From Acidobacteriota bacterium (GTDB taxonomy: Bacteria; Acidobacteriota; Vicinamibacteria; Vicinamibacterales; UBA2999), in NCBI GenBank assembly GCA_021730945.1, contig JAKFYH010000008.1, forward strand, positions 1 through 64,000: a stretch of 64,000 nt of DNA, in the 5' to 3' direction. The notes under the pieces are model-generated. The model ran no database searches, was not told the DNA's origin, and saw only the letters and a program-made list of their open reading frames with translations. Positions 1-8,242 of the stretch are shown here, piece after piece; the first letter of the stretch is position 1; each line of letters opens with the position of its first letter. The translations under genes and the position numbers were made by a program.

Positions 1-46
1 AGTCCTACCGGCCCCACCCGCCCGAACCTGTCCATAAGGGAGCAGT
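1..46 (+). other. Partial intergenic hairpin arm and ribosome binding site upstream of rpsF
   Basis: The first 30 bases resemble the right arm of the intergenic hairpin at 20706-20721; both contain CCCCACCCGCC preceded by ACC-G. The matching left arm would lie outside the window. AAGGGAG at about 36-42 is a good Shine-Dalgarno for the ATG at 47. Nothing else can be read in this short stretch. Confidence 0.4.
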
Positions 47-514
47 ATGAGTAACCGCACGTACGAACTGATTTACGTCCTCAAGCCGGACGCGCCCGAG
101 ACGGAGGTCGCCGACCTGCACACGCAGGTGGCCGACATCGTCACCCGCCTGGGCGGCACCATCGACAAGACCGAGAACGTGGCGCCGTGGGGCCGCCGCC
201 GGCTCGCCTACGAAATCGGTCATCACAAAGAGGGCTTCTATGTCCTCGAGCAGATCACCGGCTCGGCCGAGTTGATGAAGGAAATTGATCGCCGCCTCAA
301 GGTGACCGAGGGGCTGTTGCGCCACCTGATCGTCCGGGTCGACGAGTCGACGGTCAAGGCCGAGCGCATGCGGGCCAAGCGGACCGAAGAGTCGCGCCGC
401 CGCCGCGTGGCGCGTGGCCTGCCGCCCGATCGTCAGCCGGGTGAAGGTCCGCAGGGTGAAGATAACGACGATTCCGGCGACATGATGTTCGACGGCGGGG
501 AGATGGAGGCTTAA
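47..514 (+). CDS. rpsF: 30S ribosomal protein S6 with extended C-terminus
   Basis: S6 of the small ribosomal subunit, which binds the 16S central domain together with S18. The start [15 protein letters not shown] and the internal [18 protein letters not shown] are typical S6. The protein has 155 residues, longer than the roughly 95-135 usual for S6. The extra C-terminal third (about residues 108-155) begins Arg-rich ([14 protein letters not shown]) and ends acidic and Asp/Gly-rich ([18 protein letters not shown]), and is probably disordered. The rpsR start follows one base after the stop, so the two are coupled. The usual ssb gene between rpsF and rpsR is absent. Start chosen from AAGGGAG six bases upstream. 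Confidence 0.96.
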   Translation: MSNRTYELIYVLKPDAPETEVADLHTQVADIVTRLGGTIDKTENVAPWGRRRLAYEIGHHKEGFYVLEQITGSAELMKEIDRRLKVTEGLLRHLIVRVDESTVKAERMRAKRTEESRRRRVARGLPPDRQPGEGPQGEDNDDSGDMMFDGGEMEA

Positions 515-515
515 T

Positions 516-824
516 ATGGCATTCGGTGGACCCAAGCGAGGCGGCCCGGGCGGAGCCCGTGGCAAGGATGCCAAGGACGCCAAGGGTGGCGACAAGCGTC
601 GTGGCGGCGGATTCTTCCGGCGCCGCAAAGTCTGCAAGTTCTGCGCGGACAAGATCGACGACATCAACTACAAGGACGTCAAGCTGCTGAGCGGCTTCGT
701 GCCCGAGCGCGGCAAGGTGTTGCCGAGGCGGATTTCCGGCACCTGCGCCAAGCACCAGCGCGGCCTGCGCGTGGCCATCGTGCGCGCGCGGCAGCTGGCG
801 CTGTTGCCTTACGCGGCTGATTAG
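516..824 (+). CDS. rpsR: 30S ribosomal protein S18
   Basis: S18, partner of S6 on the ribosome platform. The core [11 protein letters not shown] and [33 protein letters not shown] is diagnostic. The CxxC plus a later C-x-x-H indicates the zinc-binding form. The protein has 102 residues, with an N-terminal Gly/Lys/Arg-rich extension of about 35 residues before the conserved core. It lies one base after rpsF and 14 bases before rplI, so the three form one transcription unit. The shared rpsR-rplI spacer carries GAGGAGAG as the rplI Shine-Dalgarno. Confidence 0.97.
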   Translation: MAFGGPKRGGPGGARGKDAKDAKGGDKRRGGGFFRRRKVCKFCADKIDDINYKDVKLLSGFVPERGKVLPRRISGTCAKHQRGLRVAIVRARQLALLPYAAD

Positions 825-838
825 AGGAGAGACGAACC

Positions 839-1285
839 ATGGAAATCATTCTCCGAGACCACGTGGAACACCTGGGCAACCGCGGCGACGTCGTCAAAGT
901 CGCCGACGGCTACGCCCGTAACTACCTGTTGCCGCGCAAGCTGGCCCTGCCGGCGACCGATGCCAACAAGAACTGGATCGCGCGCGAGCGCAAGATTGCC
1001 GAGGCGCGTGAAGGCGAAGAGCGCGTGGCGGCCGAGGCGCTGGCCGACCGGCTGGTCGCGCTCGACCTGCAGATTGCCCGCAAGGTGGGCGACAACGACA
1101 TCCTGTACGGTTCGGTGACCAATTCGGACATCGCCGATCTGATCAAGGAGAAGGGATTCGATGTCGACCGCCGCAAGATCTTGTTGCCCGACCCGCTGCG
1201 CGCACTAGGTGAAGCGCTCGTGCCGGTGAAGCTGCACAGAGACGTGACCGCGCAGCTCAAGATCACGGTCGTCAAGGAAGCGTAA
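839..1285 (+). CDS. rplI: 50S ribosomal protein L9
   Basis: L9, a two-domain large-subunit protein joined by a long helix. The N-terminal MEIILRDHVEHLGNRGDVVKVADGYARNYLLPRKLA is the classic L9 signature. The 148-residue length is normal, and the C-terminal domain ends LKITVVKEA. GAGGAGAG lies about seven bases before the ATG. It is the last gene of the rpsF-rpsR-rplI unit and is followed 19 bases later by an intrinsic terminator. Confidence 0.98.
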   Translation: MEIILRDHVEHLGNRGDVVKVADGYARNYLLPRKLALPATDANKNWIARERKIAEAREGEERVAAEALADRLVALDLQIARKVGDNDILYGSVTNSDIADLIKEKGFDVDRRKILLPDPLRALGEALVPVKLHRDVTAQLKITVVKEA

Positions 1286-1304
1286 CTTCCCGAGCGGCAC
1301 CGCC

Positions 1305-1346
1305 AAGGCCGGGCGCGTCAAAAACGCGCTTGGCCTTTTTCTTTTT
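1305..1346 (+). terminator. Rho-independent terminator of rpsF-rpsR-rplI
   Basis: Left arm AAGGCC-GG-GCGCGT (1305-1318), loop CAAAA, right arm ACGCGC-TT-GGCCTT (1324-1337), with T-rich tail TTTTTCTTTTT to 1346. The two 6-bp helices are separated by a small GG/TT internal mismatch. It ends the ribosomal unit before dnaB. It also rules out the upstream TTG at 1330 as the dnaB start. Confidence 0.85.
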
Positions 1347-1358
1347 CCGTCTCATACT
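1330..1358 (+). promoter_or_regulatory. Possible dnaB promoter overlapping the terminator
   Basis: TTGGCC (1330-1335), a 17-base spacer and CATACT (1353-1358) give a sigma-70-like arrangement just before the dnaB ATG at 1375. The match to consensus is moderate, and the -35 lies inside the terminator's right arm. This is inference from spacing only. Confidence 0.3.
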
Positions 1359-1374
1359 GCACCTCCGCTCGGTC

Positions 1375-2745
1375 ATGGCCACAGAAACCGCACCCGCATC
1401 AGCCGTACGCACACTGCCGCATAACCTCGAGGCGGAGCGGTCGGTGCTGGGCGCCATCCTGATCGACAACGACACCTACAACGTGGCGGCGGCGATGATC
1501 GACGCCAAGGCGTTCTTCCGCGACGCGCATCGGCGCATCTTCGAGCGGATGGCCGACCTGTCGGAGCGCAGCCAGCCGATCGACCTGGTGACGCTCAAGG
1601 AGGAACTGGAACGGGCCGGCGAGCTGGACGAGGTCGGCGGTCCCGCCTACGTGGCGTCGCTGGTCGACGGCGTGCCGCGCTCGACCAACGTCGAGTACTA
1701 CGCCCAGATCGTCAAGGAGAAGGCGACCCTTCGCAGCCTGATTTTTTCGGCCAACAAGATTGTCTCGAGCGCCTACGAGGCCGACCAGGAAGCCGACCTG
1801 ATCCTGGATGAAGCCGAAAGCGCGATCTTTGCCGTCGCCGAGGACCGCATCAAGTCGGGCTTCGTGCCGATGCGTGACCTGGTGCGCGAGAGCTTCCCGA
1901 AGATCGAGAAGCTGTTCGAGAACAAGACCTTTGTCACCGGCGTCCCGACCGGCTTTGACGACATCGACCGCAAGACACGCGGGCTGCAGCCCGGCGACCT
2001 GGTGATCGTCGCCGCCCGCCCCTCGATGGGCAAGACCAGCCTGGTCCTCAACATCTGCCAGTACGTCGCCACCCACGGCGGCGTGGCCGGATTCTTCAGC
2101 CTGGAAATGTCGAAGGAGTCGCTGTTCATGCGCATGCTCGCCTCCGAGGCGAAGATCGACATGTATCGCCTGCTGAGCGGCCAGATCGGGCAGAAGGAGT
2201 ACGGGCAGATTACCCACGCGCTCGAGACCTTGAGCGAGGGGCAGTTGTTCGTGGACGACACCGCCGGCATCGGCGTGATGGAAATGCGCGCCAAGGCGCG
2301 CCGCCTGAAGGCCGAACATGGCCTCAGCCTGCTGGCGGTCGACTACGTCCAGCTGATGACGGGCCGCGGCCGCTTCGAGAACCGCAACCTGGAACTGGCG
2401 TCGATCTCGCGCTCGCTGAAAGGACTGGCGAAGGAACTCTCGGTGCCGATCATCGTGCTGTCGCAGTTGTCACGCGCCCCCGAGGCACGCTCCGACAAGC
2501 GGCCGATGCTGTCGGACCTGCGCGAATCGGGCGCCCTCGAGCAGGATGCCGACGTCGTCGCCATGATCTTCCGCGAGGAGATGTACAAGACCGACGACAC
2601 CCCGGCCGACTCCGACGGCATCGCCGAGATCATCATCGCCAAGCAGCGTAACGGCCCGACCGGCACGGTCAAGCTGACCTTCCTGCGCGAACAGACCCGG
2701 TTTGCCAACTACTCGGGCCCGGGATATGCGGTCAGCGACGACTAG
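1375..2745 (+). CDS. dnaB: Replicative DNA helicase DnaB
   Basis: Hexameric helicase that unwinds DNA ahead of the replisome. The N-terminal domain begins at LPHNLEAERSVLGAILID. The RecA-like domain shows Walker A ARPSMGKTS, Walker B LLAVDYVQLM, and the motif region LSQLSRAPEARSDKRPMLSDLRESGALEQDAD. The protein has 456 residues, normal for the family, with no intein. The ATG at 1375 is chosen because the frame extends upstream only into the terminator. The rplI-dnaB neighbourhood is conserved in many bacteria. Confidence 0.97.
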   Translation: MATETAPASAVRTLPHNLEAERSVLGAILIDNDTYNVAAAMIDAKAFFRDAHRRIFERMADLSERSQPIDLVTLKEELERAGELDEVGGPAYVASLVDGVPRSTNVEYYAQIVKEKATLRSLIFSANKIVSSAYEADQEADLILDEAESAIFAVAEDRIKSGFVPMRDLVRESFPKIEKLFENKTFVTGVPTGFDDIDRKTRGLQPGDLVIVAARPSMGKTSLVLNICQYVATHGGVAGFFSLEMSKESLFMRMLASEAKIDMYRLLSGQIGQKEYGQITHALETLSEGQLFVDDTAGIGVMEMRAKARRLKAEHGLSLLAVDYVQLMTGRGRFENRNLELASISRSLKGLAKELSVPIIVLSQLSRAPEARSDKRPMLSDLRESGALEQDADVVAMIFREEMYKTDDTPADSDGIAEIIIAKQRNGPTGTVKLTFLREQTRFANYSGPGYAVSDD

Positions 2746-2754
2746 CGCCCAGCC

Positions 2755-3912
2755 ATGACCCGCTGCACCGCCGCGCGCGTCGACCTGGCGGCCCTCGACC
2801 GGAATTTCCGCGCCATCGGCGCCTACTTGCAGGGCGAGGCCTCGCTCAATCGCGACGCCGGCCGCGGCCCGGTGCGTTCGCCCGGCATCATCGCGGTGGT
2901 CAAGGCCAACGCCTACGGCCACGGCGCGCGCCCGGTAGCCAAGACACTTGAGGCGGCTGGCGCCACGATGCTGGCCGTGGCCGACATCGAAGAGGGTGTT
3001 GACCTGCGCACGGCGGGCATCCGTGCGCCGATCCTGGTGTTTGGCGCATTGAGCGTGAGCGACGTGGACGGCGTCTTCGACCATGGCCTCACGCCGACCA
3101 TATCGAGTCCGGCGGCGGGCGCGGCGCTGCAGGCTGCCGCCGCGAAACGACAGGTCAGGCTCGGCTATCACCTGAAGATCGATACCGGGATGAACCGCCT
3201 CGGTTTCCGCCACGACAACTTGCGCCGGACGGTGTCGGCGCTGCTCTCGGGGGCCAACCTGTCGCTTGATGCGGTCCACACCCACTTTGGCTGCGCCGAC
3301 GAGCCCGGCCACCCGCTGTTCGACCAACAACGGACACGGTTCGAGTCGGCCTGCCACGTGCTGGACGAACTTGGCGCCGGGCCGCACGTGCGCCACGCCG
3401 CCAACTCGGCGGCGCTGCTGCGTGACTCGCGCGTCTGGTACGACTTTGTCCGGCCGGGTCTGCTGCTCTATGGCCTGGTGCCGCCGCCGCTCGGGTCGAC
3501 GCTGGCACTGGAGCCGGTCATGTCGCTGACCAGCCGGGTCGTCGCCGTCAAGGGCGTTCGGGTGGGGGAGACCATCGGCTACGGCGGCCGCTTCACGGCC
3601 GAGCGGGCCGTGACCTTGGCTGTCATTCCGGCCGGCTACGCTGATGGCCTGGATCGACGGCTCGAAGGCCGTGGCGCGGTGCTCATTCGTGGCCGGCGGG
3701 CGCCGATCGTCGGCGCGGTCAGCATGGACATGCTGACGGTGGACGTCACCGACATCGACGCCGTGGGGCCGGGCGATGAAGTGGTGTTCCTGGGGTCGCA
3801 GGGGAGTGAGCCCCAGCAGATCATCGACGCGCGCGAGATGGCGGCATGGATTGGGACGATTCCGTACGAAATCCTGTGCCGGCTCGGCGCCCGCGTCGAA
3901 CGGAAGTATTAG
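2755..3912 (+). CDS. alr: Alanine racemase
   Basis: PLP-dependent interconversion of L- and D-alanine for peptidoglycan. The PLP-binding lysine lies in AVVKANAYGHG (about residue 50). The catalytic tyrosine lies in GETIGYGGRF (about residue 275), and AVSMDMLTVDVTD is also typical. The protein has 385 residues, slightly long because of an insertion after LQGEASLN near the N-terminus. It starts nine bases after the dnaB stop without a clear Shine-Dalgarno, so it is probably coupled to dnaB. It is followed by a repeat-bearing spacer before radA. Confidence 0.95.
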   Translation: MTRCTAARVDLAALDRNFRAIGAYLQGEASLNRDAGRGPVRSPGIIAVVKANAYGHGARPVAKTLEAAGATMLAVADIEEGVDLRTAGIRAPILVFGALSVSDVDGVFDHGLTPTISSPAAGAALQAAAAKRQVRLGYHLKIDTGMNRLGFRHDNLRRTVSALLSGANLSLDAVHTHFGCADEPGHPLFDQQRTRFESACHVLDELGAGPHVRHAANSAALLRDSRVWYDFVRPGLLLYGLVPPPLGSTLALEPVMSLTSRVVAVKGVRVGETIGYGGRFTAERAVTLAVIPAGYADGLDRRLEGRGAVLIRGRRAPIVGAVSMDMLTVDVTDIDAVGPGDEVVFLGSQGSEPQQIIDAREMAAWIGTIPYEILCRLGARVERKY

Positions 3913-3913
3913 C

Positions 3914-3968
3914 CACCGAGGACTCAGAGGACTCAGATTACTCTTCGTCCTCGGTGTCCTCTGTGGCC
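3914..3968. repeat. Inverted short-period repeat between alr and radA
   Basis: CACCGAGGAC (3914-3923) is the exact reverse complement of GTCCTCGGTG (3947-3956). CAGAGGAC (3925-3932) pairs with GTCCTCTG (3956-3963). GAGGACTCA-type units repeat with a period of about nine. The segment begins immediately after the alr stop codon and ends CTGTGGCCC, the same ending as the arrays at 5368 and 8147. Confidence 0.7.
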
Positions 3969-3986
3969 CAATGTTTGTGACACGCG

Positions 3987-5366
3987 ATGAAACAAACCAA
4001 TAAGCCGGTCTTCGTGTGCCAGGAATGCGGCACCCAGCAGCCCAAGTGGCAGGGCAAGTGCCACGACTGCGGCGCGTTCAACTCGTTTGTCGAAGAACGG
4101 GTCACCGAGCCCAGCGCCGGGCCGGCCGAGCATCGCTATTCGACGCTCGGGGTTACCTCGCGTGGCGCCAAGAAGTACGCCGACATCGAGGCCTCGGATG
4201 CCGACCGCATCTCGACCGGCATCACCGAGTTCGACCGCGTCCTGGGAGGCGGCATTGTTCCCGGCTCGCTGATCCTGCTGGGCGGGGAGCCGGGGATTGG
4301 CAAGTCGACGCTGCTGCTGCAGGCCGCCGCCAACTTCGCCCACCATGTCGGCCCGGTCCTCTACGCGTCGGGCGAAGAGTCCGAACACCAGATCAAGTCG
4401 CGCGGCGACCGCCTCGGCGTCGGCGATGCGCCGCTCTTCCTGTTGTCGGAAACCTGCATCGAGCGCATTCTCGAGGAAGTCGGCCGCGTCAAACCGGCGC
4501 TGCTCGTGGTCGACTCGGTGCAGACCGTGTTCTCGCTGAAGTTCCAGTCGGCGCCCGGCAGCATCGGCCAGGTCCGCGAGGCGGCCACCCAGTTCCTGTT
4601 CATGGCCAAGGGCCACAACGTCCCGACCTTCCTGGTCGGCCACGTCACCAAGGACGGCAACATCGCCGGTCCCAAGGCGCTCGAGCACGTGGTGGACACG
4701 GTGCTCTACTTCGAGGGCGAGCGCCATCATTCTCATCGCGTGGTGCGCGCGGTCAAGAACCGTTTCGGCGCCATCAGTGAACTCGGGGTGTTCGAGATGA
4801 CCGGCACCGGTCTGCGGCCGGTACCGAATCCGTCGGCGATGTTCCTCGCCGAGCGGCCCACCGCCACTCCGGGGTCGGCGGTGCTGTGTTGCCTTGAGGG
4901 GTCGCGCCCGTTGCTCGTGGAAGTGCAGGCGCTCGTCAGCACCAGCAGCTACGGCACGTCGCGCCGCATGGCGGTGGGCATCGACCAGAATCGATTGTCG
5001 CTGCTGCTCGCCGTGCTCGAGAAACGCGCCGGGCTGCACCTGGTGTCGGATGATGTGTTCGTCAACATCGCCGGCGGCATGAACATCGACGAGCCGGCCG
5101 TGGATCTCGGGATTGTCGCCGCCGTCGGCTCGAGCCTTCGCAACCGGCCGGTGGCGGCCGGCACCGCGGTGTTTGGCGAAGTGGGCCTGGGCGGCGAGAT
5201 CCGCGGTGTCTCGCAGGCCAACCTGCGGATTCGCGAGGCCGAGCAAATGGGCTTCACCCGCATTGTCCTGCCGGCCTCGAACATGGATGCGAGTGAAGAA
5301 GCGGGCAAAGCCGAACTCGTGGGGGTCCGCTCCGTCGGCGAAGCCCTCGATATGCTGCTGCAGTAA
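3987..5366 (+). CDS. radA: DNA repair protein RadA
   Basis: RecA-like branch-migration ATPase of recombinational repair. It has an N-terminal zinc finger (CQECGTQQPKWQGKCHDCG), Walker A GGEPGIGKSTLLLQ, the RadA-specific motif KNRFG, and a C-terminal Lon-protease-like domain (VNIAGGMNIDEPAVDLGIVAAVGSS). The protein has 459 residues, normal for RadA. The next gene is a YacL-like PIN/TRAM protein, the same neighbour as in Firmicutes. The stop codon is followed directly by a tandem repeat. Confidence 0.97.
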   Translation: MKQTNKPVFVCQECGTQQPKWQGKCHDCGAFNSFVEERVTEPSAGPAEHRYSTLGVTSRGAKKYADIEASDADRISTGITEFDRVLGGGIVPGSLILLGGEPGIGKSTLLLQAAANFAHHVGPVLYASGEESEHQIKSRGDRLGVGDAPLFLLSETCIERILEEVGRVKPALLVVDSVQTVFSLKFQSAPGSIGQVREAATQFLFMAKGHNVPTFLVGHVTKDGNIAGPKALEHVVDTVLYFEGERHHSHRVVRAVKNRFGAISELGVFEMTGTGLRPVPNPSAMFLAERPTATPGSAVLCCLEGSRPLLVEVQALVSTSSYGTSRRMAVGIDQNRLSLLLAVLEKRAGLHLVSDDVFVNIAGGMNIDEPAVDLGIVAAVGSSLRNRPVAAGTAVFGEVGLGGEIRGVSQANLRIREAEQMGFTRIVLPASNMDASEEAGKAELVGVRSVGEALDMLLQ

Positions 5367-5367
5367 C

Positions 5368-5429
5368 CATCTGCGTCATCTGCGGCCCCTGCGTCATCTG
5401 TGGCCCCGTCATCTGCGTCATCTGTGGCC
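5368..5429. repeat. Tandem CATCTGCGT / CATCTGTGGCCC repeat after radA
   Basis: Four to five units of CATCTG(C/T)G(T/GCCC) run head to tail from two bases after the radA stop. The word CGTCATCTGCGGCCCC (5374-5389) is the exact reverse complement of GGGGCCGCAGATGACG, found twice in the array at 39210-39290. There are no coding or CRISPR-like spacers. Confidence 0.8.
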
Positions 5430-5472
5430 TTGACCTCCTGCCCCCGTGGGTTCTAAGGTTGCCTGATACCCG

Positions 5473-5490
5473 GCCCGCGGCTTTGCGGGC
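5473..5490 (+). promoter_or_regulatory. Small hairpin just upstream of the PIN/TRAM gene
   Basis: GCCCGC (5473-5478) and GCGGGC (5485-5490) form a perfect 6-bp stem with a 6-base loop, ending six bases before the ATG at 5497. There is no T-tract, so it is not a terminator. It could influence initiation, but no function can be assigned. Confidence 0.4.
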
Positions 5491-5496
5491 ATACAT

Positions 5497-6588
5497 ATGG
5501 CCTGGTTCATACTCGCGCGACTCGCTTTCATCGCAGCAGTTGCGGCATCGGCGGTGATGTTGCGGCCGGTTGGCAGTGACTCGCCCCTGGCCAACATTGC
5601 CCTGGGCGCGGCCCTGGCGGCATCGGCAGTTGGCTTCGAGTGGCTGCTGCGCAATACCGCGGTCACTCACATGCTGGGTGCCTTCATTGGCGGTGCGGTC
5701 GGCCTGCTGTTGGCCAAGGGTATCAGCGAGGCCCTGTTCTGGATCGATCACGGCGACTCCCGCGTCGCCTTCATGCACAGTTTCATCCTGCTGGTGTTTC
5801 CCTACATCGGCGCGGTGATCGGCGGACGCAAGGGCGAGTGGCTCGAACCGGCCCGGCTGATTGCGCTCTTCCGCGCGGCCGGACCCGAGCGCCACTACAA
5901 GATCCTCGACACCTCGGTGATTATCGACGGCCGGATCGCCGACTTGTGCGAGACCGGCTTCATTGATGGCGCCATGGTGGTCCCGCAGTTCGTCCTGAAG
6001 GAGCTGCAACTGGTGGCCGATTCATCGGATTCGATGAAGCGCAACCGCGGCCGCCGCGGCCTCGACATTCTCCAGAAGATCCAGAAGATGTCGGGCGTCG
6101 AAGTGGTGATCTCCGACCTCGACTACCCCGACGTCAAGGAAGTCGACCTCAAGCTGATCGAACTGGCCCGCACGCTGTCGGGAAAGATTGTCACCAACGA
6201 CTTCAACCTGAACAAGGTGGCGCAACTGCGCGGCGTCGCGGTGCTGAACATCAACGAACTGGCCAACGCCTTGAAGCCGGTGGTGCTGCCGGGCGAGGTC
6301 ATGAAGGTGTTCATCCTCAAGGAAGGCAAGGAATACAACCAGGGCGTGGCCTACCTGGACGATGGCACGATGGTGGTGGTCGACAACGCGCGCAAGATGA
6401 TCAGCAAGACCATCGACGTCGTCGTCACCAGCGTGCTGCAGACGACGGCCGGCAAGATGATCTTCGGCCGCTATCTCGAGCCCGGCGGCGCCCAGGCGTC
6501 GGCGACGCGTTCGACGCAGGCCACCTCGGGATCGTCGACGCCGGTGGCATCGCCCGCGCCGATTGTCGCCAAGCCGGCGGACCGCTAG
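5497..6588 (+). CDS. Membrane PIN/TRAM domain protein (YacL-like)
   Basis: About four hydrophobic segments in residues 1-110 are followed by a PIN nuclease-like domain starting KILDTSVIIDGRIADL (about residue 130, with the first catalytic Asp). A second acidic region lies in GKIVTNDFNLNKVA. A TRAM-like RNA-binding domain follows (VMKVFILKEGKEYNQGVAYLDDGTMVVVDNA). The tail is low-complexity Ser/Thr/Ala/Pro. The architecture and 363-residue length match B. subtilis YacL, whose gene also follows radA. A role in RNA cleavage is inferred from the PIN domain only. No strong Shine-Dalgarno is seen. Confidence 0.9.
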   Translation: MAWFILARLAFIAAVAASAVMLRPVGSDSPLANIALGAALAASAVGFEWLLRNTAVTHMLGAFIGGAVGLLLAKGISEALFWIDHGDSRVAFMHSFILLVFPYIGAVIGGRKGEWLEPARLIALFRAAGPERHYKILDTSVIIDGRIADLCETGFIDGAMVVPQFVLKELQLVADSSDSMKRNRGRRGLDILQKIQKMSGVEVVISDLDYPDVKEVDLKLIELARTLSGKIVTNDFNLNKVAQLRGVAVLNINELANALKPVVLPGEVMKVFILKEGKEYNQGVAYLDDGTMVVVDNARKMISKTIDVVVTSVLQTTAGKMIFGRYLEPGGAQASATRSTQATSGSSTPVASPAPIVAKPADR

Positions 6589-6597
6589 GCCGCTACC

Positions 6598-7407
6598 TTG
6601 TCCTTTCACTGGTTCCGCACGGTCTTCTGGCTGATCCCGACGATCGCCATCTACACCGTCGTCCTGGGTATCGCCTCGATCACGTCCAGCTTCTTTGATC
6701 GCCGCGGCCACTTCGCCCACGGGTGCGCCCGCACCTGGTCGTGGCTGATCCTGGCGACCACCGGCGTGCACGTGACGGTGGAGGGCCTCGATCGCCTCGT
6801 GGCCGGCAAGACCTACGTGTTCGTCGCCAACCACCAGAGCATCTATGACATCCCGGTGCTGTTCTGGTCGATTCCGTTTCAGCTCCGCATCATCGCGAAG
6901 GAGTCGCTTGGCCGCTTTCCCATGCTGGGGCCGCACTTGAAGCGGACCGGGCACCTCCTGGTGGACCGCAGCCGGCCCGACAAGGCCGGCATTGCCGGGT
7001 GGGCGAGCCGGCTGACCGCGAATGGCCTGTCGCTGATCGTGTTTCCCGAAGGCACGCGCAGCCGCGATGGCATGATGGGCAAGTTCAAGGGCGGCAGCAT
7101 CCTGCTGGCCATGCAGGCCGGCCTGCCGCTGGTGCCGATTTCCGTCGTCGGCAGCCGGCATGTGATGAAGAAGGGCGAACTGACAACCCGGCCCGGCCAC
7201 GTGACCCTGATCGTGCACCATCCACTGGAGACGGCGGCGAACGCCGAGCCGACACCGGCCGAGATCCGAGCGTTGGCCGACCAGGTGCGAGAGGTAATCC
7301 GGCCGGCAGTGGAGGCGGAGGCCTCGGGTGCGCGGCCGGAGCCCGGCACTGGGACGGCACCACGAAGCTCGGACGAGTCAGGAACGAAGGCGGGCATCCA
7401 TGGCTGA
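6598..7407 (+). CDS. plsC: 1-acyl-sn-glycerol-3-phosphate acyltransferase (PlsC family)
   Basis: Membrane acyltransferase that makes phosphatidate from lysophosphatidate. It shows acyltransferase motif I NHQSIYD (H-x4-D), the later block FPEGTRSRDG, and the VPISVVGS region. The N-terminus has one hydrophobic helix (about residues 6-28). The start is TTG at 6598, nine bases after the preceding gene; no better start precedes the first helix. The C-terminal 30 residues are Ala/Gly/Pro-rich. The end overlaps the next gene by eight bases, implying coupling. Other PLSC-superfamily substrates are possible. Confidence 0.85.
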   Translation: MSFHWFRTVFWLIPTIAIYTVVLGIASITSSFFDRRGHFAHGCARTWSWLILATTGVHVTVEGLDRLVAGKTYVFVANHQSIYDIPVLFWSIPFQLRIIAKESLGRFPMLGPHLKRTGHLLVDRSRPDKAGIAGWASRLTANGLSLIVFPEGTRSRDGMMGKFKGGSILLAMQAGLPLVPISVVGSRHVMKKGELTTRPGHVTLIVHHPLETAANAEPTPAEIRALADQVREVIRPAVEAEASGARPEPGTGTAPRSSDESGTKAGIHG

Positions 7408-8038
7408 TTTCACGCTGGCATCTGAACTGAGCGCGATTGTCCGTCCCGGGGTGCTGTGGTGGAGCGGCGCGACCGTGGTGGCCCACGAGCACCGGCTCGA
7501 TCCCCTGCTGGCCGAGGCCGAGGCGCGCGTGCGGCTGTCGCCGCCGGCGGAATCGGCCGCCGTGCGGACCATGTACAAGCGCGTGGGCATCGATCCGACG
7601 AAGACGCGCCCCTCCAACGAGGCGCTCCTGCGGCGCGTCCGCAAGGGCGACACCATTCCGCGCATCAACTCGATGGTCGACATCATCAACTGGTGCTCGC
7701 TCGAGTTCCAGTTGCCCTACGGTCTCTACGATCGGTCGAAGGTCTCCGGCGCCGTCACCATGCGTCTCGGCGCCGAGGGCGAGTCGTACGCGGGCATTCG
7801 CAAGGACGATGTGAATGTGGGCGGGCGGATCACCATGGCCGACAGCGTCGGCGCGTTTGGGAATCCCACCTCCGACTCGGCGCGCACCATGGTGACGCCG
7901 GCGACCACCGAGGCGCTGGTCGTGGTGTACGCCCCGATGGAAATTCCCGCCGCGCAACTGGCGCGGGTGCTCGACGTGACCGCCAGCCGCATGGCCGAGA
8001 TCGTCGGCGGCCGCGAGACCGCGCGACAGACGGCGTAG
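7400..8038 (+). CDS. B3/B4 domain protein (PheT-editing-domain-like)
   Basis: A 212-residue stand-alone protein resembling the B3/B4 domain of the phenylalanyl-tRNA synthetase beta chain (COG3382 type). Recognisable stretches are MYKRVGIDPTKTRPSNEALLRRV, INSMVDIINWCSLEFQLPYGLYD and the C-terminal TTEALVVVYAP. In PheT this fold hydrolyses mis-charged tRNA, so a trans-editing or tRNA/amino-acid-binding role is possible but unproven. ATG 7400 overlaps plsC by eight bases. The longer frame upstream only shadows plsC. Confidence 0.75.
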   Translation: MADFTLASELSAIVRPGVLWWSGATVVAHEHRLDPLLAEAEARVRLSPPAESAAVRTMYKRVGIDPTKTRPSNEALLRRVRKGDTIPRINSMVDIINWCSLEFQLPYGLYDRSKVSGAVTMRLGAEGESYAGIRKDDVNVGGRITMADSVGAFGNPTSDSARTMVTPATTEALVVVYAPMEIPAAQLARVLDVTASRMAEIVGGRETARQTA

Positions 8039-8146
8039 GCAGCCGCCGTTTACACGCGTGTCACTGACAGCCGCAGATTTTCACGGGTGTCAGAGAGCCT
8101 CTTCGCGCTGCGAACTAGTATCTGCAGGTCGCGGGTGTCACTCTGG

Positions 8147-8242
8147 GTCGAATCCGCGGCGCTCGAATCTGCGGCAGTCGAATCCGCGGCTGTCTTCATC
8201 TGTGGCGTCGAATCTGCGGCTGCGGCTGTCTTCATCTGTGGC
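8147..8242. repeat. Tandem GTCGAATCTGCGGC / TGTCTTCATCTGTGGC array
   Basis: Six or seven units of 14-16 bases run head to tail: 8147-8160, 8161-8175, 8176-8190, 8191-8206, 8207-8220, a short 8221-8226, and 8227-8242. Two unit types alternate. An isolated copy, GACAGCCGCAGATT, lies at 8066-8079; the identical 14-mer occurs at 56282-56295. The last unit overlaps the 3' end of the minus-strand peptidase and supplies its stop codon (8232-8234). The rest of 8039-8146 shows no gene. Confidence 0.85.

Noticed and set aside
1330-1374. Upstream TTG start for dnaB (15 extra residues, FFFF)
   Set aside because: The extra codons come from the T-tract of the rplI terminator.
8147-8242. Possible CRISPR array
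   Set aside because: Units are contiguous 14-16-mers without unique spacers, and no cas genes are nearby.
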